NCBI GenBank assembly: GCA_038326995.1
Contig: JBBQKP010000059.1
Location: 1-17,271 of the forward strand
Reading direction: 5' to 3'
DNA: 17,271 bases
From: JBBQKP01 sp038326995
GTDB taxonomy: Bacteria; Planctomycetota; Phycisphaerae; Tepidisphaerales; Tepidisphaeraceae
Made by a program: the position numbers and the translations under genes. Below, piece by piece: positions 1 to 7,447 of this stretch. Within the stretch, counting starts at the first letter, position 1. The number at the start of each line of letters is the position of its first letter. The notes beneath the pieces are model-generated. The model did not search any database. It saw only the letters and a list, made by a program, of their open reading frames with translations, and had not been told where the DNA came from.

Positions 1-1041
1 GTCCGGCTCGCTGCTCCATCGGAGCTGACCTTTCGTGTACTGCAATTGATACCGGCCCGCGGCCAGGTGTTTGCGCATGTCAACGGGCGAATCAAACTTC
101 ACCCCGCGCTCGCGAAGCAACATCATCAGATCGGCCAGCACCTCAAGACGTTCAACATAGCTCGCCTCGCGGCTGGGCTGGAGCGTTTGCGCCCATTCGA
201 CGAAGCGCTGCTGGAAGCCGCGAAAGTTCTCGCCGAAAACCTGCTTGAACGCCGTCTGGCCGTCGGTGCCTTCGTTGATCTTGCGGAGTAACTGGTTGAA
301 CTCTTTACGATACGCGGGCCTGCCCTGCTGGTCGGTGGCGTAGACGAGAAAGTGGATCATCGCCCACGCCTGATTGTACTGCGTCGCGCCGCGTTCGCGG
401 TCGCGCATGTTTCTCGCCCAGGCCTGATGGTCGATCGCGATGAAGTCGTCGAAGGGCGTCAACTTGCCTGCGACCATGTCCGCACGAAGCTGGCGAATCC
501 GGCGAGGCGGCGCTTGCGCCACGATAAATCCGCGGCCCGTCCAGATGCCTTCCTCGAACAATTGCGCGATGCCCTCGTTGATCCATAGCGGCATGTCGTC
601 GCTGACGTGCTGGAACGCGAACTGGTGAAACGCCTCGTGCTGCAGAGTTCGCCGAAGTGCGTCACGTCCCTGCGTCTCAAGAAACGCCGCCAGCGCATCT
701 TTTTGCGGAATGAACACGCCGCCCGTGTTGGGCAGGCGGTTATCGATGAACCGCATGTAGTCGTTGCGTTTTGTGAAAACAAAAACGTTGAACCGTTTGT
801 TCGCATCGTCGCGTGCGAAACCGGCGAGGCGCGTGCTGTACTCCTCGAACATCGCGTCCATTCGTCTGGACAAATCCGCCGCCAGATCAGGATCGACGTC
901 CGTCACCAGGCGATAGTGCTCGGTCTGATATGTGCGAGTCTGGGCGTCGGCCTTGTTGGGAAAGTTGAATACGAGAAGCGCGAAAAGCACGACTGCGGTG
1001 ACAGCGGCTTCTGCGCGCAGATCGGGCTTCCATGCTTTCAC
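1..1041 (-). CDS. Secreted DUF1570-like HExxH metallopeptidase (3' end beyond window)
   Basis: The minus frame stays open from the left window edge to a GTG at 1041 (347 codons, no stop seen), so the C-terminus is missing. The first 33 residues form a signal peptide: charged start, hydrophobic AVTAVVLFALLVF, then ADA before QTRTYQ. Residues 135-139 read HEAFH, a zinc-binding HExxH, and NEGIAQLFE follows with E156 as likely third ligand, the gluzincin arrangement. This layout (signal peptide, 'YRLVTDVDPDLA' opening, QHEAFHQF, WINEGIAQLFE) resembles the DUF1570 proteins common in planctomycetes. Substrate is unknown; export to the periplasm or cell surface is inferred. The GTG at 1041 was chosen because GGGAG lies 11 bases upstream; a GTG at 1053 has no spacing to that box. 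It is divergent from lysS with 64 bases between. Confidence 0.75.
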   Translation of the reverse strand, partial: MKAWKPDLRAEAAVTAVVLFALLVFNFPNKADAQTRTYQTEHYRLVTDVDPDLAADLSRRMDAMFEEYSTRLAGFARDDANKRFNVFVFTKRNDYMRFIDNRLPNTGGVFIPQKDALAAFLETQGRDALRRTLQHEAFHQFAFQHVSDDMPLWINEGIAQLFEEGIWTGRGFIVAQAPPRRIRQLRADMVAGKLTPFDDFIAIDHQAWARNMRDRERGATQYNQAWAMIHFLVYATDQQGRPAYRKEFNQLLRKINEGTDGQTAFKQVFGENFRGFQQRFVEWAQTLQPSREASYVERLEVLADLMMLLRERGVKFDSPVDMRKHLAAGRYQLQYTKGQLRWSSEPD

Positions 1042-1105
1042 GTCGGGTCGCACTCCCTTATCATCGGCAATCTTCGCTCGTTACAAGACCCAAGCCGCCG
1101 TCGAT

Positions 1106-2644
1106 ATGTCTGAAAAAACGCCACACACGCCCGATTCCGTCAATCACCACGTCGCAGACCGCAGGGTAAAGCTCGATAAACTGCGTGCCGCGGGGATTTT
1201 TCCCTTCGGCAAGCGGACTGCGGGCATTTCGCCGATTCACGACATCCGTGCCGCTCACTCGCCTGATTTCGGTCAGGATCAGGGCCCGATCAGCAAGGCG
1301 GCGGGGCGTGTCGTGCTTAAGCGTGACATGGGCAAGCTCAGCTTCCTGACGATTCGCGACGAGACGGGCGATTTGCAGATCGCCATCGATCGCAGACGCG
1401 TGGACGACACGAGCTGGACGATTCGCGACAATCTTGATCTGGGCGACCTCATCGTCGCGGCCGGGCCTTTGGGTTCGACCAAAACGGGTGAGATCACGAT
1501 CTGGGCGACGTCGATCGAGATGGCGAGTAAGAGCCTGCTTTCGCCGCCGGCGAAGTGGGAAGGGCTCACCGATGTCGAGCACCGCTATCGCCAGCGTTAC
1601 GTCGATCTCTGGGCCAACCCGGATGTGATGCGCGTGATGAAGCTTCGCATAAACATCATCGAAGAGATGCGGCAATTTCTTCGCGGCCGCGGGTATGTCG
1701 AAGTCGAGACGCCCATGCTCCAGCCGATCCACGGCGGCGCGGCGGCCAGGCCGTTCAAAACCCACCACAACGCCCTGGACATGCCGCTGTTCCTTCGCAT
1801 CGCGCCCGAGCTTTACCTCAAACGTTTGCTCGTGGGCGGCATGACCAAGGTCTTCGAAATCAACCGCAACTTCCGCAATGAAGGCGTCTCGCCAAGGCAC
1901 AATCCCGAGTTCACCATGCTCGAGGCGTACGAGGCGTTTGGCTCGTGGCAAACCATGAGCGAGCTCGTCGAAGAGATGATCTGCACGATCGCACAAAAAG
2001 AGCTGGGCACGCTCGTCATCGAGCACAAGAACGACGCGGCCGGCGGGGCGGGCGAGGTCATCAAGACGATCGACCTGAGCAAAAGACCCTGGCCGCGCCG
2101 CACCATCAGTGAGTTGGTCGCCGAGCGAACCGGCTGGCACTTCGACAAGCAGCCGATCGATCTCGCGCTCTTATCTAAGATTCGTCAGGACAATCCGGCA
2201 AAGGACGTCAAGCAGCACGCCGAACCCGCGGAACAATTGACTGAGCTTTACGAAAAACTCGTCGAGCCGACGCTGATCAATCCGTGCTTCGTCACACGCA
2301 TCCCGGGCGTCGTCATTCCCCTGGCACGGCGGTGTGAGGACGACGACTACTTCGCAGATGTTTACGAGCTGGCGATCAACGGCCAGGAGATTTCGCCCGG
2401 CTACACAGAGCTGAACGACCCCGACATCCAGGCCGAGCATTTTTCGCACCAGGTCGGCGACCGCGAAGAACAACAAAAAGTCGACGAAGACTTCCTCACC
2501 GCACTCCGGTTCGGCATGCCCCCGGCCGGCGGCATCGGCATGGGAATCGACCGACTCGTCATGCTCCTCACGGGCTCGGCCTCGATCCGCGATGTCGTGC
2601 TCTTTCCACTGATGCGTCAGGAACAGAAAAGCAAGGAGAATTAG
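1106..2644 (+). CDS. lysS: Lysyl-tRNA synthetase, class II
   Basis: This 512-residue protein charges tRNA-Lys with lysine using ATP in the cytoplasm. The N-terminal anticodon-binding OB fold spans roughly residues 60-170 (GRVVLKRDMGKLSFLTIRD, then HRYRQRYVDLW at the linker). The class II core follows: motif 1 around FLRGRGYVEVETPML with the LysRS hallmark GGAAARPFKTHHNALD, motif 2 NRNFRNEGVSPRHNPEF with R257, and motif 3 GIGMGIDRLVMLL with R483. Length matches the bacterial family (about 500). The ATG at 1106 (MSEKTPHTP) fits the usual short acidic N-terminus; the frame is open further upstream to 932 but that part looks non-homologous and overlaps the divergent gene. No clear Shine-Dalgarno precedes it. 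The permease and ATPase genes follow on the same strand. Confidence 0.97.
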   Translation: MSEKTPHTPDSVNHHVADRRVKLDKLRAAGIFPFGKRTAGISPIHDIRAAHSPDFGQDQGPISKAAGRVVLKRDMGKLSFLTIRDETGDLQIAIDRRRVDDTSWTIRDNLDLGDLIVAAGPLGSTKTGEITIWATSIEMASKSLLSPPAKWEGLTDVEHRYRQRYVDLWANPDVMRVMKLRINIIEEMRQFLRGRGYVEVETPMLQPIHGGAAARPFKTHHNALDMPLFLRIAPELYLKRLLVGGMTKVFEINRNFRNEGVSPRHNPEFTMLEAYEAFGSWQTMSELVEEMICTIAQKELGTLVIEHKNDAAGGAGEVIKTIDLSKRPWPRRTISELVAERTGWHFDKQPIDLALLSKIRQDNPAKDVKQHAEPAEQLTELYEKLVEPTLINPCFVTRIPGVVIPLARRCEDDDYFADVYELAINGQEISPGYTELNDPDIQAEHFSHQVGDREEQQKVDEDFLTALRFGMPPAGGIGMGIDRLVMLLTGSASIRDVVLFPLMRQEQKSKEN

Positions 2645-2676
2645 AGTTGAGCGCGAAGTAAAATAAGCCTTTTCTA

Positions 2677-2725
2677 CCCGCTCCCCACTACCCACTACCC
2701 GCTCGCCACTACCCGCTACCCGCTT
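2677..2725. repeat. Seven tandem 7-bp units (CCC[GA]CT[ACT]) with G-quadruplex potential
   Basis: Exactly seven heptamers lie end to end: CCCGCTC, CCCACTA, CCCACTA, CCCGCTC, GCCACTA, CCCGCTA, CCCGCTT. On the minus strand, 2677-2700 gives four runs of at least three G separated by 3-4 bases, a textbook quadruplex motif. The array starts 33 bases after the lysS stop and ends 7 bases before the permease start, so it occupies the place of that gene's ribosome binding region. Confidence 0.85.
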
Positions 2726-2731
2726 TTCGCC

Positions 2732-4153
2732 TTGTACAAACCGCTTCTCATCTTCCGCTACCTCCGCAAGCGCCGCATCGCATGGGTGAGCCTCGTCGCC
2801 GTCATGCTGTGCACGGCCATGGTGCTCATCGTGCTGTCGGTCATGGGCGGGTGGCAACGCATGTTCAAGGAAAGCTTTCGCGCGCTGACTGGCGATGTCG
2901 TGGTCTTCCGCGGCTCGATGCAGGGCTTTGAGGGCTACGAGGAGATGGCGCGCGAGATTAAGAAGCTGCCCGGCGTCGAGGCCGTCACGTCCGTCGTCAC
3001 CTCGCCGGGCCTTGTGAAGATTGGCAACATCGAAGACTACGTGCAGGTCATGGGCCTGCTCACCGAAACGCCAGCCGGTTCGAACCTCGATCCGGTCGAC
3101 CGCGTGATGCGATTCCGCGATTCGCTCGGCCGGCAATTCAAGGAACTGCCCGACAAATCCACGGCGAAGGAAAACGCCAGCTTCGCACTCCTGCCCGATG
3201 TCCCCTACGAAATGTACGTCTCCGAGCGTCTCGCGCCAGCTGCGCGGAATTACCCGGGCATGATCGTCGCTTCGGGCGTCGTGGGCATCAGACGCGACAA
3301 GGACGGCAAGACCAACGTCCCGGCCGGGCTTTATACCGCGCGCGCAAGGCTCACGGTCGTGCCCAATGATTCCAATCAGCCGCAAAGTGAAATACGACTC
3401 TCGCCCCAGACGTATTGGCTGGTCGATTACTCGCGCACGCAGGCCCCGCAGCACGACATGAAAAATGTCTACGTCCCGATCGCGAGATTGCAGCGCGATT
3501 TGGGCATGCAGGCGTCGAGCGACGGCGTCGATGCCGCACGCATCACCGAGCTGCACATCAAAACACGCGCGGGAGTGAACCCGCTCGACGTGCGCGATCA
3601 GGCCGAGGTCATTGTTCGCGATATCAGCGGCGAGGTCGCGGGCTTTGGCGCTCTGCGGGTCGAAACCTGGGAGCAGCGTCAATCAATTTTCCTCAGTGCC
3701 ATCGAAAAAGAACGCGTGCTGATCACGTTCCTGTTCAGCCTGATTTCGCTGGTGGCCGTCTTCCTGATCTTCTGCATCTTCTACATGATCGTCGTCGAGA
3801 AAACGCGCGACATCGGCATCATCAAAAGCGTCGGCGCGACAGGCTGGGGCGTCGCCCAGATCTTCCTCGGATACGGCACGATCATCGGCGTCGTCGGCGG
3901 GGGAATGGGCCTGGGATTGGGCTGGGTCATCGTGCACAACATCAACCTCATCCACACGCTCATGGGCAAGATTCTGGGCGTGCAAATCTGGAGTGCCGAG
4001 ACCTACGGCTTTGACATCATCCCCAACCGACTCGACACGACCGAAGCCCTGATCATCTACGCCGTCGCGATCGTCAGCGCCACGCTGGGCGCGATCATCC
4101 CCGCCGTCCGTGCGGCATGGCTCAACCCTGTGGAAGCACTCCGCTTCGAATAA
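2732..4153 (+). CDS. FtsX/LolC-LolE-type ABC transporter permease
   Basis: A 473-residue inner-membrane permease. It has the MacB/LolC layout: a first membrane helix at about residues 18-41 (WVSLVAVMLCTAMVLIVLSV), a large extracytoplasmic domain of about 280 residues, then three helices near 329-355, 377-401 and 439-463 forming the FtsX domain, including the coupling stretch EKTRDIGIIKSVGATGWGV. It ends AVRAAWLNPVEALRFE, typical of the family. The start is TTG at 2732; MYKPLLIFRYLRKRRIAW matches the usual N-terminus of planctomycete homologues, but no Shine-Dalgarno is visible because a 7-bp C-rich array precedes it. The ATPase starts 6 bases after the stop, so the two very likely form one transporter. 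Lipoprotein release (Lol) is the best guess; another MacB-like export role cannot be excluded. Confidence 0.88.
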   Translation: MYKPLLIFRYLRKRRIAWVSLVAVMLCTAMVLIVLSVMGGWQRMFKESFRALTGDVVVFRGSMQGFEGYEEMAREIKKLPGVEAVTSVVTSPGLVKIGNIEDYVQVMGLLTETPAGSNLDPVDRVMRFRDSLGRQFKELPDKSTAKENASFALLPDVPYEMYVSERLAPAARNYPGMIVASGVVGIRRDKDGKTNVPAGLYTARARLTVVPNDSNQPQSEIRLSPQTYWLVDYSRTQAPQHDMKNVYVPIARLQRDLGMQASSDGVDAARITELHIKTRAGVNPLDVRDQAEVIVRDISGEVAGFGALRVETWEQRQSIFLSAIEKERVLITFLFSLISLVAVFLIFCIFYMIVVEKTRDIGIIKSVGATGWGVAQIFLGYGTIIGVVGGGMGLGLGWVIVHNINLIHTLMGKILGVQIWSAETYGFDIIPNRLDTTEALIIYAVAIVSATLGAIIPAVRAAWLNPVEALRFE

Positions 4154-4159
4154 ATCGCG

Positions 4160-4885
4160 ATGCCCGAAAATCTTTCCCAGCCTACTTCGCAGCCCCTTCT
4201 CCAATCACGCAAATTGGAACGCACCTTTCAGATGGGCGACGCGACGATCCGCGTTTTGGGCGGCGTCGATCTTCACGTCAACCAGGGCGAATTCGTCGCC
4301 ATCGAAGGCCGTAGCGGCTCGGGCAAAAGCACGCTCCTTCACGTCATGGGCCTGCTCGATAAACCCACCAGCGGCACGGTCACCTTCGATGGTGAGAGCC
4401 TCTACGACTTGCCGCCGCGCCGGCGAGCTCAAATTCGCAACGAATCCTTCGGCTTCGTCTTTCAGTTCTATCACCTGTTGCCCGAGCTGAACGTATTGGA
4501 AAACACCATGCTCGCTTCGATGGTGAAGTGGTCGTGGCTTGGGTTCAGAAAGAAAAGCGCCGGCGTTCGCGAAGATGCGAAAAAGCTGCTCGACACGCTG
4601 GGCATGAGCCATCGTCTCACGCACCGCCCGTCGCAGCTTTCGGGCGGCGAGCGTCAGCGTGTCGCCATCGCGCGTGCGCTGATGAACAAGCCGCGCGTCC
4701 TCTTCGCCGATGAACCGACGGGCAACCTCGATTTCGACACGGGCCTTCAGATCATGAGCGTCTTGAATCGCCTGCATCGCGAAGAGGGGCAAACGATAGT
4801 GATGGTCACGCACGACCGCACGATCGCGAAGCAGGCCGACCGCATTCTCGTGCTCGACCGTGGTTTGATTGCGCAAAATCAGTGA
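4160..4885 (+). CDS. lolD: LolD-type ABC transporter ATP-binding protein
   Basis: A 241-residue cytoplasmic ATPase that should power the permease encoded just upstream. All ABC motifs are present in order: Walker A GRSGSGKST (50-58), Q-loop FQFYHLLPELNVLENTM with Q102, signature LSGGERQRVAIARAL from 160, Walker B VLFADEPTGNLD with D184-E185, and H-loop VTHD with H218. The Q-loop and the EPTGNLD ending are those of the MacB/LolD/FtsE group. The gene follows the permease stop by 6 bases, which supports translational coupling. It converges on the glycogen synthase gene; no clear hairpin-plus-T terminator was seen after the stop. Confidence 0.93.
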   Translation: MPENLSQPTSQPLLQSRKLERTFQMGDATIRVLGGVDLHVNQGEFVAIEGRSGSGKSTLLHVMGLLDKPTSGTVTFDGESLYDLPPRRRAQIRNESFGFVFQFYHLLPELNVLENTMLASMVKWSWLGFRKKSAGVREDAKKLLDTLGMSHRLTHRPSQLSGGERQRVAIARALMNKPRVLFADEPTGNLDFDTGLQIMSVLNRLHREEGQTIVMVTHDRTIAKQADRILVLDRGLIAQNQ

Positions 4886-4990
4886 TACGCGACTTTCGGC
4901 CCGGCTGGCGAGCGATTTCTGAGTTGTTTTTGAGGGTCAATGTCCTGCCGGACGTGCCGGAAACTTGGGTGACGCAGAGTCTGAGTAGAT

Positions 4991-5080
4991 AGACACTTTG
5001 TTGCCAGACATTGTGTTGCCAGACATTGTGTTAATAGACATTGTGTTAATAGTCATTTTATCGATAGAAATTTTGCGTTA
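4991..5080. repeat. 15-bp tandem array, six units with increasing decay
   Basis: Six contiguous 15-base units begin at 4991, 5006, 5021, 5036, 5051 and 5066. Units 3 and 4 are identical (AGACATTGTGTTAAT), unit 2 differs at two bases (ends GCC), unit 1 at a few more, and units 5-6 keep mainly the AG.CATTTT core. The array fills part of the 262-base gap between the convergent lolD and glycogen synthase genes, and is AT-richer than its surroundings. There are no spacers, so it is not a CRISPR. Confidence 0.85.
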
Positions 5081-5147
5081 GTCGCGTTCTGTTTTCGCCA
5101 GGGAAGGGCGTTGGTAACACGACTCGAGTAAATTTCGCGATCAAGCA

Positions 5148-7157
5148 TTAGCTCAACTGCCGAACAGTGATGCTGCCGCTCTTCTGCCCGACGCGTTGCA
5201 GGGCCTGATCGTGCGCATCGTGATAGAACGTGATGAGCTTGTCCCACCCGAAAGAGGTCGCCATCTGCTCGACCTTGTTGCGCTGCTCGATCCGCTGGCG
5301 ACGAGTCATCTGCGCGAACTTGAACAAATAATCCGCCAAATCATCGGCGGCGGCTTCGAAACTTCGTCCACGCCGATTCAGCACGAAGAGTCCTTCGTGC
5401 TCGTCGCCCGGCATGGTCGCATTGACATACGCGCCAAAGCCCGACAGATCGCTGGTGACGGCCGGAATTCCGCGGGCCAGACACTCGACGGGCGTATAGC
5501 CCCAAGGCTCGTAATAGCTGGGGAAGATGCCCAGGTGACACCCGCGGACGAACTGGTCGTAGTCGAGCGACATCAAGGGTGAAATGCTGCTGAGGAATTG
5601 CGGATGATAGACGATCTTCACGCGATCATGCGCGGCGTTGACCAAGTGCCGGTGTCGAAGATGGCGCAGGATCGGGTCGCGTGCATCGTCGACGAGGTCA
5701 TGAGTGACGACGCCCGGCTGGCGGTGCCGTTTGAGCGCGGCCATATGGCGTTTGAGTGTGATTTCGACGGACGAATCGATCAGTTCGCCGCGCTGAACCT
5801 GCCTGCCTGCGGCCGTCGCCATGAACAGCTTTCGCCCGATCTCGTCCTTGATCGCGTCGCAATAGGCGTAGAGCTGGTCGAGCTGTGCCTGCGTCTGCAG
5901 CACATCGGCGTTGACGGTTTTGACTGCCGCCCGCGTGATGATGAACGCGATGACCGTCGGGCTGTCCTCCTGAGCCTTGAGGCGCTCGTTCAATCGCGCG
6001 AGTGCTTCGAGATAAACGTCGATGCCCTTGTTGATGTATTCGTAGCGACCGGACAAAAAGAAATAGAGCGTGTTGCTTAGATCTAGCGAGTAGCTCGGGA
6101 AAAAATGCCCGATCGTGAACTGGTGAATCTGCTCTTTGAACTGGTGATGGAAGTGCTGAAGCTCGTGCGGCGCTTCGTAGGTTTCGACGTCGATGCCGTT
6201 GGGCAAAATGAGATCGGGCGCTCGGCCCAGGAGTTTTTCCGCCTCGATCCGCGTGATCTCGCTCACCGTCGTAAAGACGTGCGACGCGTGCGACGCGGCC
6301 TTCTCGATCAGATGTCGCGGCAAAATTCGATATTTCTCGGCCTCGACGTCGGCATTGAAAAACGGCAGGTGGTCGTAAAAATACGGATTATCTCCAGCGA
6401 GATATCGCCCGAGCAAGGTCGCGTGCGTGGTAAACACCGTGCTCACCGGCGTCTGTTGATGTCGCAATCGCGGGATCGCCACGCCGCCCATCCATTCGTG
6501 GCAATGCACCACCACGGGCACTTCCGGAATCTCGATCATCAAACGCCTGAAGAAATCCGCGACGGTAAAGCCGAAGCTGATGACGTCGTTCAATTCTCCA
6601 TCATCGGGCGGCGTCGCGATGCCGTGGTCGGAGAACATCAGGAACTTGTCCTCGTGCAGCCTGCCGTGGCGCGCATGATAATCGAGCAATATTACCGAAG
6701 GCTTGCCCGGAACCAGCCACGTGCCGAAGTGACACTTCACGCCTTCGTCGCGCATCTGCTCGAACACGCGGTGGATGAAATCTGGTGGCGGACGCTCTTC
6801 AAATTCACCGGCCGCGGTCGCGGGGTTGTACGGACCGACCGCAAAATATCCTTCGCCCCAGCGGCGCATCATCGCCTGCGCCTTGGTCTTGAGCACGGTG
6901 TAGATACCGCCCAATTGCCAGCACACTTCCCACGCGACTTCGAACAAAAGCGGAGGCACGCCGTTGTGCGTGTGAAGCGGACGAACCGTGTTGGGGTCGA
7001 TCGAGGGAACGCCGCCCGGCCTGTGCAAAACTGGAGCGCCGCGGCGATTTCCGGGCCTGAATCGCGGGCCCTGCGTCGCCGACGCCGAAGCTCCACCGGC
7101 CGCGCTGGTGTTTGACGAATTGAGGTTGCCAGTGCCGATATCCGACCGCCTGCTCAT
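5148..7157 (-). CDS. Glycogen synthase, GT3 (eukaryote-type) family
   Basis: A 669-residue cytoplasmic glycosyltransferase, expected to extend alpha-1,4-glucan chains from UDP-glucose. It matches the animal/fungal GT3 family, not bacterial GlgA (GT5): FEVAWEVCWQLGGIYTVLKTKA (72-93), HCHEWMGG (218-225), FTTHATLLGRYLAG (242-255), HVFTTVSEIT (293-302), LSGRYEYINKGID (368-380) and GCHLGIFPSYYEPWGYTP (539-556) with the catalytic E-x7-E pair E550/E558. Near the end, TRRQRIEQRNKVEQ (618-631) corresponds to the arginine-rich helix that binds glucose-6-phosphate in eukaryotic enzymes. Residues 1-65 are a low-complexity Ser/Gly/Ala/Arg extension without a family counterpart. The ATG at 7157 has GAGAG 8 bases upstream. 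A promoter candidate lies at 7212-7241. Confidence 0.93.
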   Translation of the reverse strand: MSRRSDIGTGNLNSSNTSAAGGASASATQGPRFRPGNRRGAPVLHRPGGVPSIDPNTVRPLHTHNGVPPLLFEVAWEVCWQLGGIYTVLKTKAQAMMRRWGEGYFAVGPYNPATAAGEFEERPPPDFIHRVFEQMRDEGVKCHFGTWLVPGKPSVILLDYHARHGRLHEDKFLMFSDHGIATPPDDGELNDVISFGFTVADFFRRLMIEIPEVPVVVHCHEWMGGVAIPRLRHQQTPVSTVFTTHATLLGRYLAGDNPYFYDHLPFFNADVEAEKYRILPRHLIEKAASHASHVFTTVSEITRIEAEKLLGRAPDLILPNGIDVETYEAPHELQHFHHQFKEQIHQFTIGHFFPSYSLDLSNTLYFFLSGRYEYINKGIDVYLEALARLNERLKAQEDSPTVIAFIITRAAVKTVNADVLQTQAQLDQLYAYCDAIKDEIGRKLFMATAAGRQVQRGELIDSSVEITLKRHMAALKRHRQPGVVTHDLVDDARDPILRHLRHRHLVNAAHDRVKIVYHPQFLSSISPLMSLDYDQFVRGCHLGIFPSYYEPWGYTPVECLARGIPAVTSDLSGFGAYVNATMPGDEHEGLFVLNRRGRSFEAAADDLADYLFKFAQMTRRQRIEQRNKVEQMATSFGWDKLITFYHDAHDQALQRVGQKSGSITVRQLS

Positions 7158-7211
7158 GGTTGCGTCTCTCTGCTAAACTGCCTCAGTCATACCGCCCGAC
7201 CTCTAGGCGCT

Positions 7212-7241
7212 AATATAACCGCCTTCTCACTAAAGCGTCAG
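7212..7241 (-). promoter_or_regulatory. Candidate sigma70 promoter of the glycogen synthase gene
   Basis: Read on the minus strand, CTGACG (4/6 to TTGACA) at 7241-7236 is followed after 18 bases by TATATT (5/6 to TATAAT) at 7217-7212. It lies about 55 bases before the ATG, in the divergent gap between the glycogen synthase and GH16 genes. Only the sequence match supports it. Confidence 0.4.
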
Positions 7242-7337
7242 CGACGACGCATCACTCGACAATCGGGGTCTTTCCCGTTCCAGAATTACCCGCTAAATTT
7301 GCGCATCAGAATCACCGACTCGTCGCCCCGGCAAAGC

Positions 7338-7355
7338 CGACTTTGCGTAAAGTCG
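7338..7355. promoter_or_regulatory. Perfect 7-bp inverted repeat upstream of the GH16 gene
   Basis: CGACTTT-GCGT-AAAGTCG forms a perfect 7-bp stem with a 4-base loop, about 95 bases before the GH16 start codon. No T-run follows, so it is not a standard terminator. It could be an operator dyad or an RNA hairpin in the leader; nothing else in the sequence decides this. Confidence 0.3.
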
Positions 7356-7447
7356 CGATGCTGGATGATTCGAGTGTGTATTATTGCTATCATCGCACCG
7401 TCCGGTCTTCATTACCTCCAAAACGTCAGGCTCAAACCGGGATAACC

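Noticed and set aside
932..1105. Longer N-terminus for lysS
   Set aside because: The extra 58 residues are unlike LysRS and overlap the coding start of the divergent secreted protein.
1061..2140. Long open frame antisense to lysS on the minus strand
   Set aside because: It is a mirror of a well-identified gene in high-GC DNA, with Arg/Asp/His-rich composition and no motifs.
2171..3682. 503-codon minus-strand open frame across the lysS end and the permease gene
   Set aside because: Opposite strand of two clear genes; it also reads through the heptamer array, giving simple repeated peptide.
4991..5080. Possible CRISPR array
   Set aside because: Units of 15 bp are contiguous with no spacers and diverge steadily; no cas genes are in the window.
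6105..7115. 336-codon plus-strand open frame opposite the glycogen synthase gene
   Set aside because: No family features; the minus frame has the full set of GT3 motifs.
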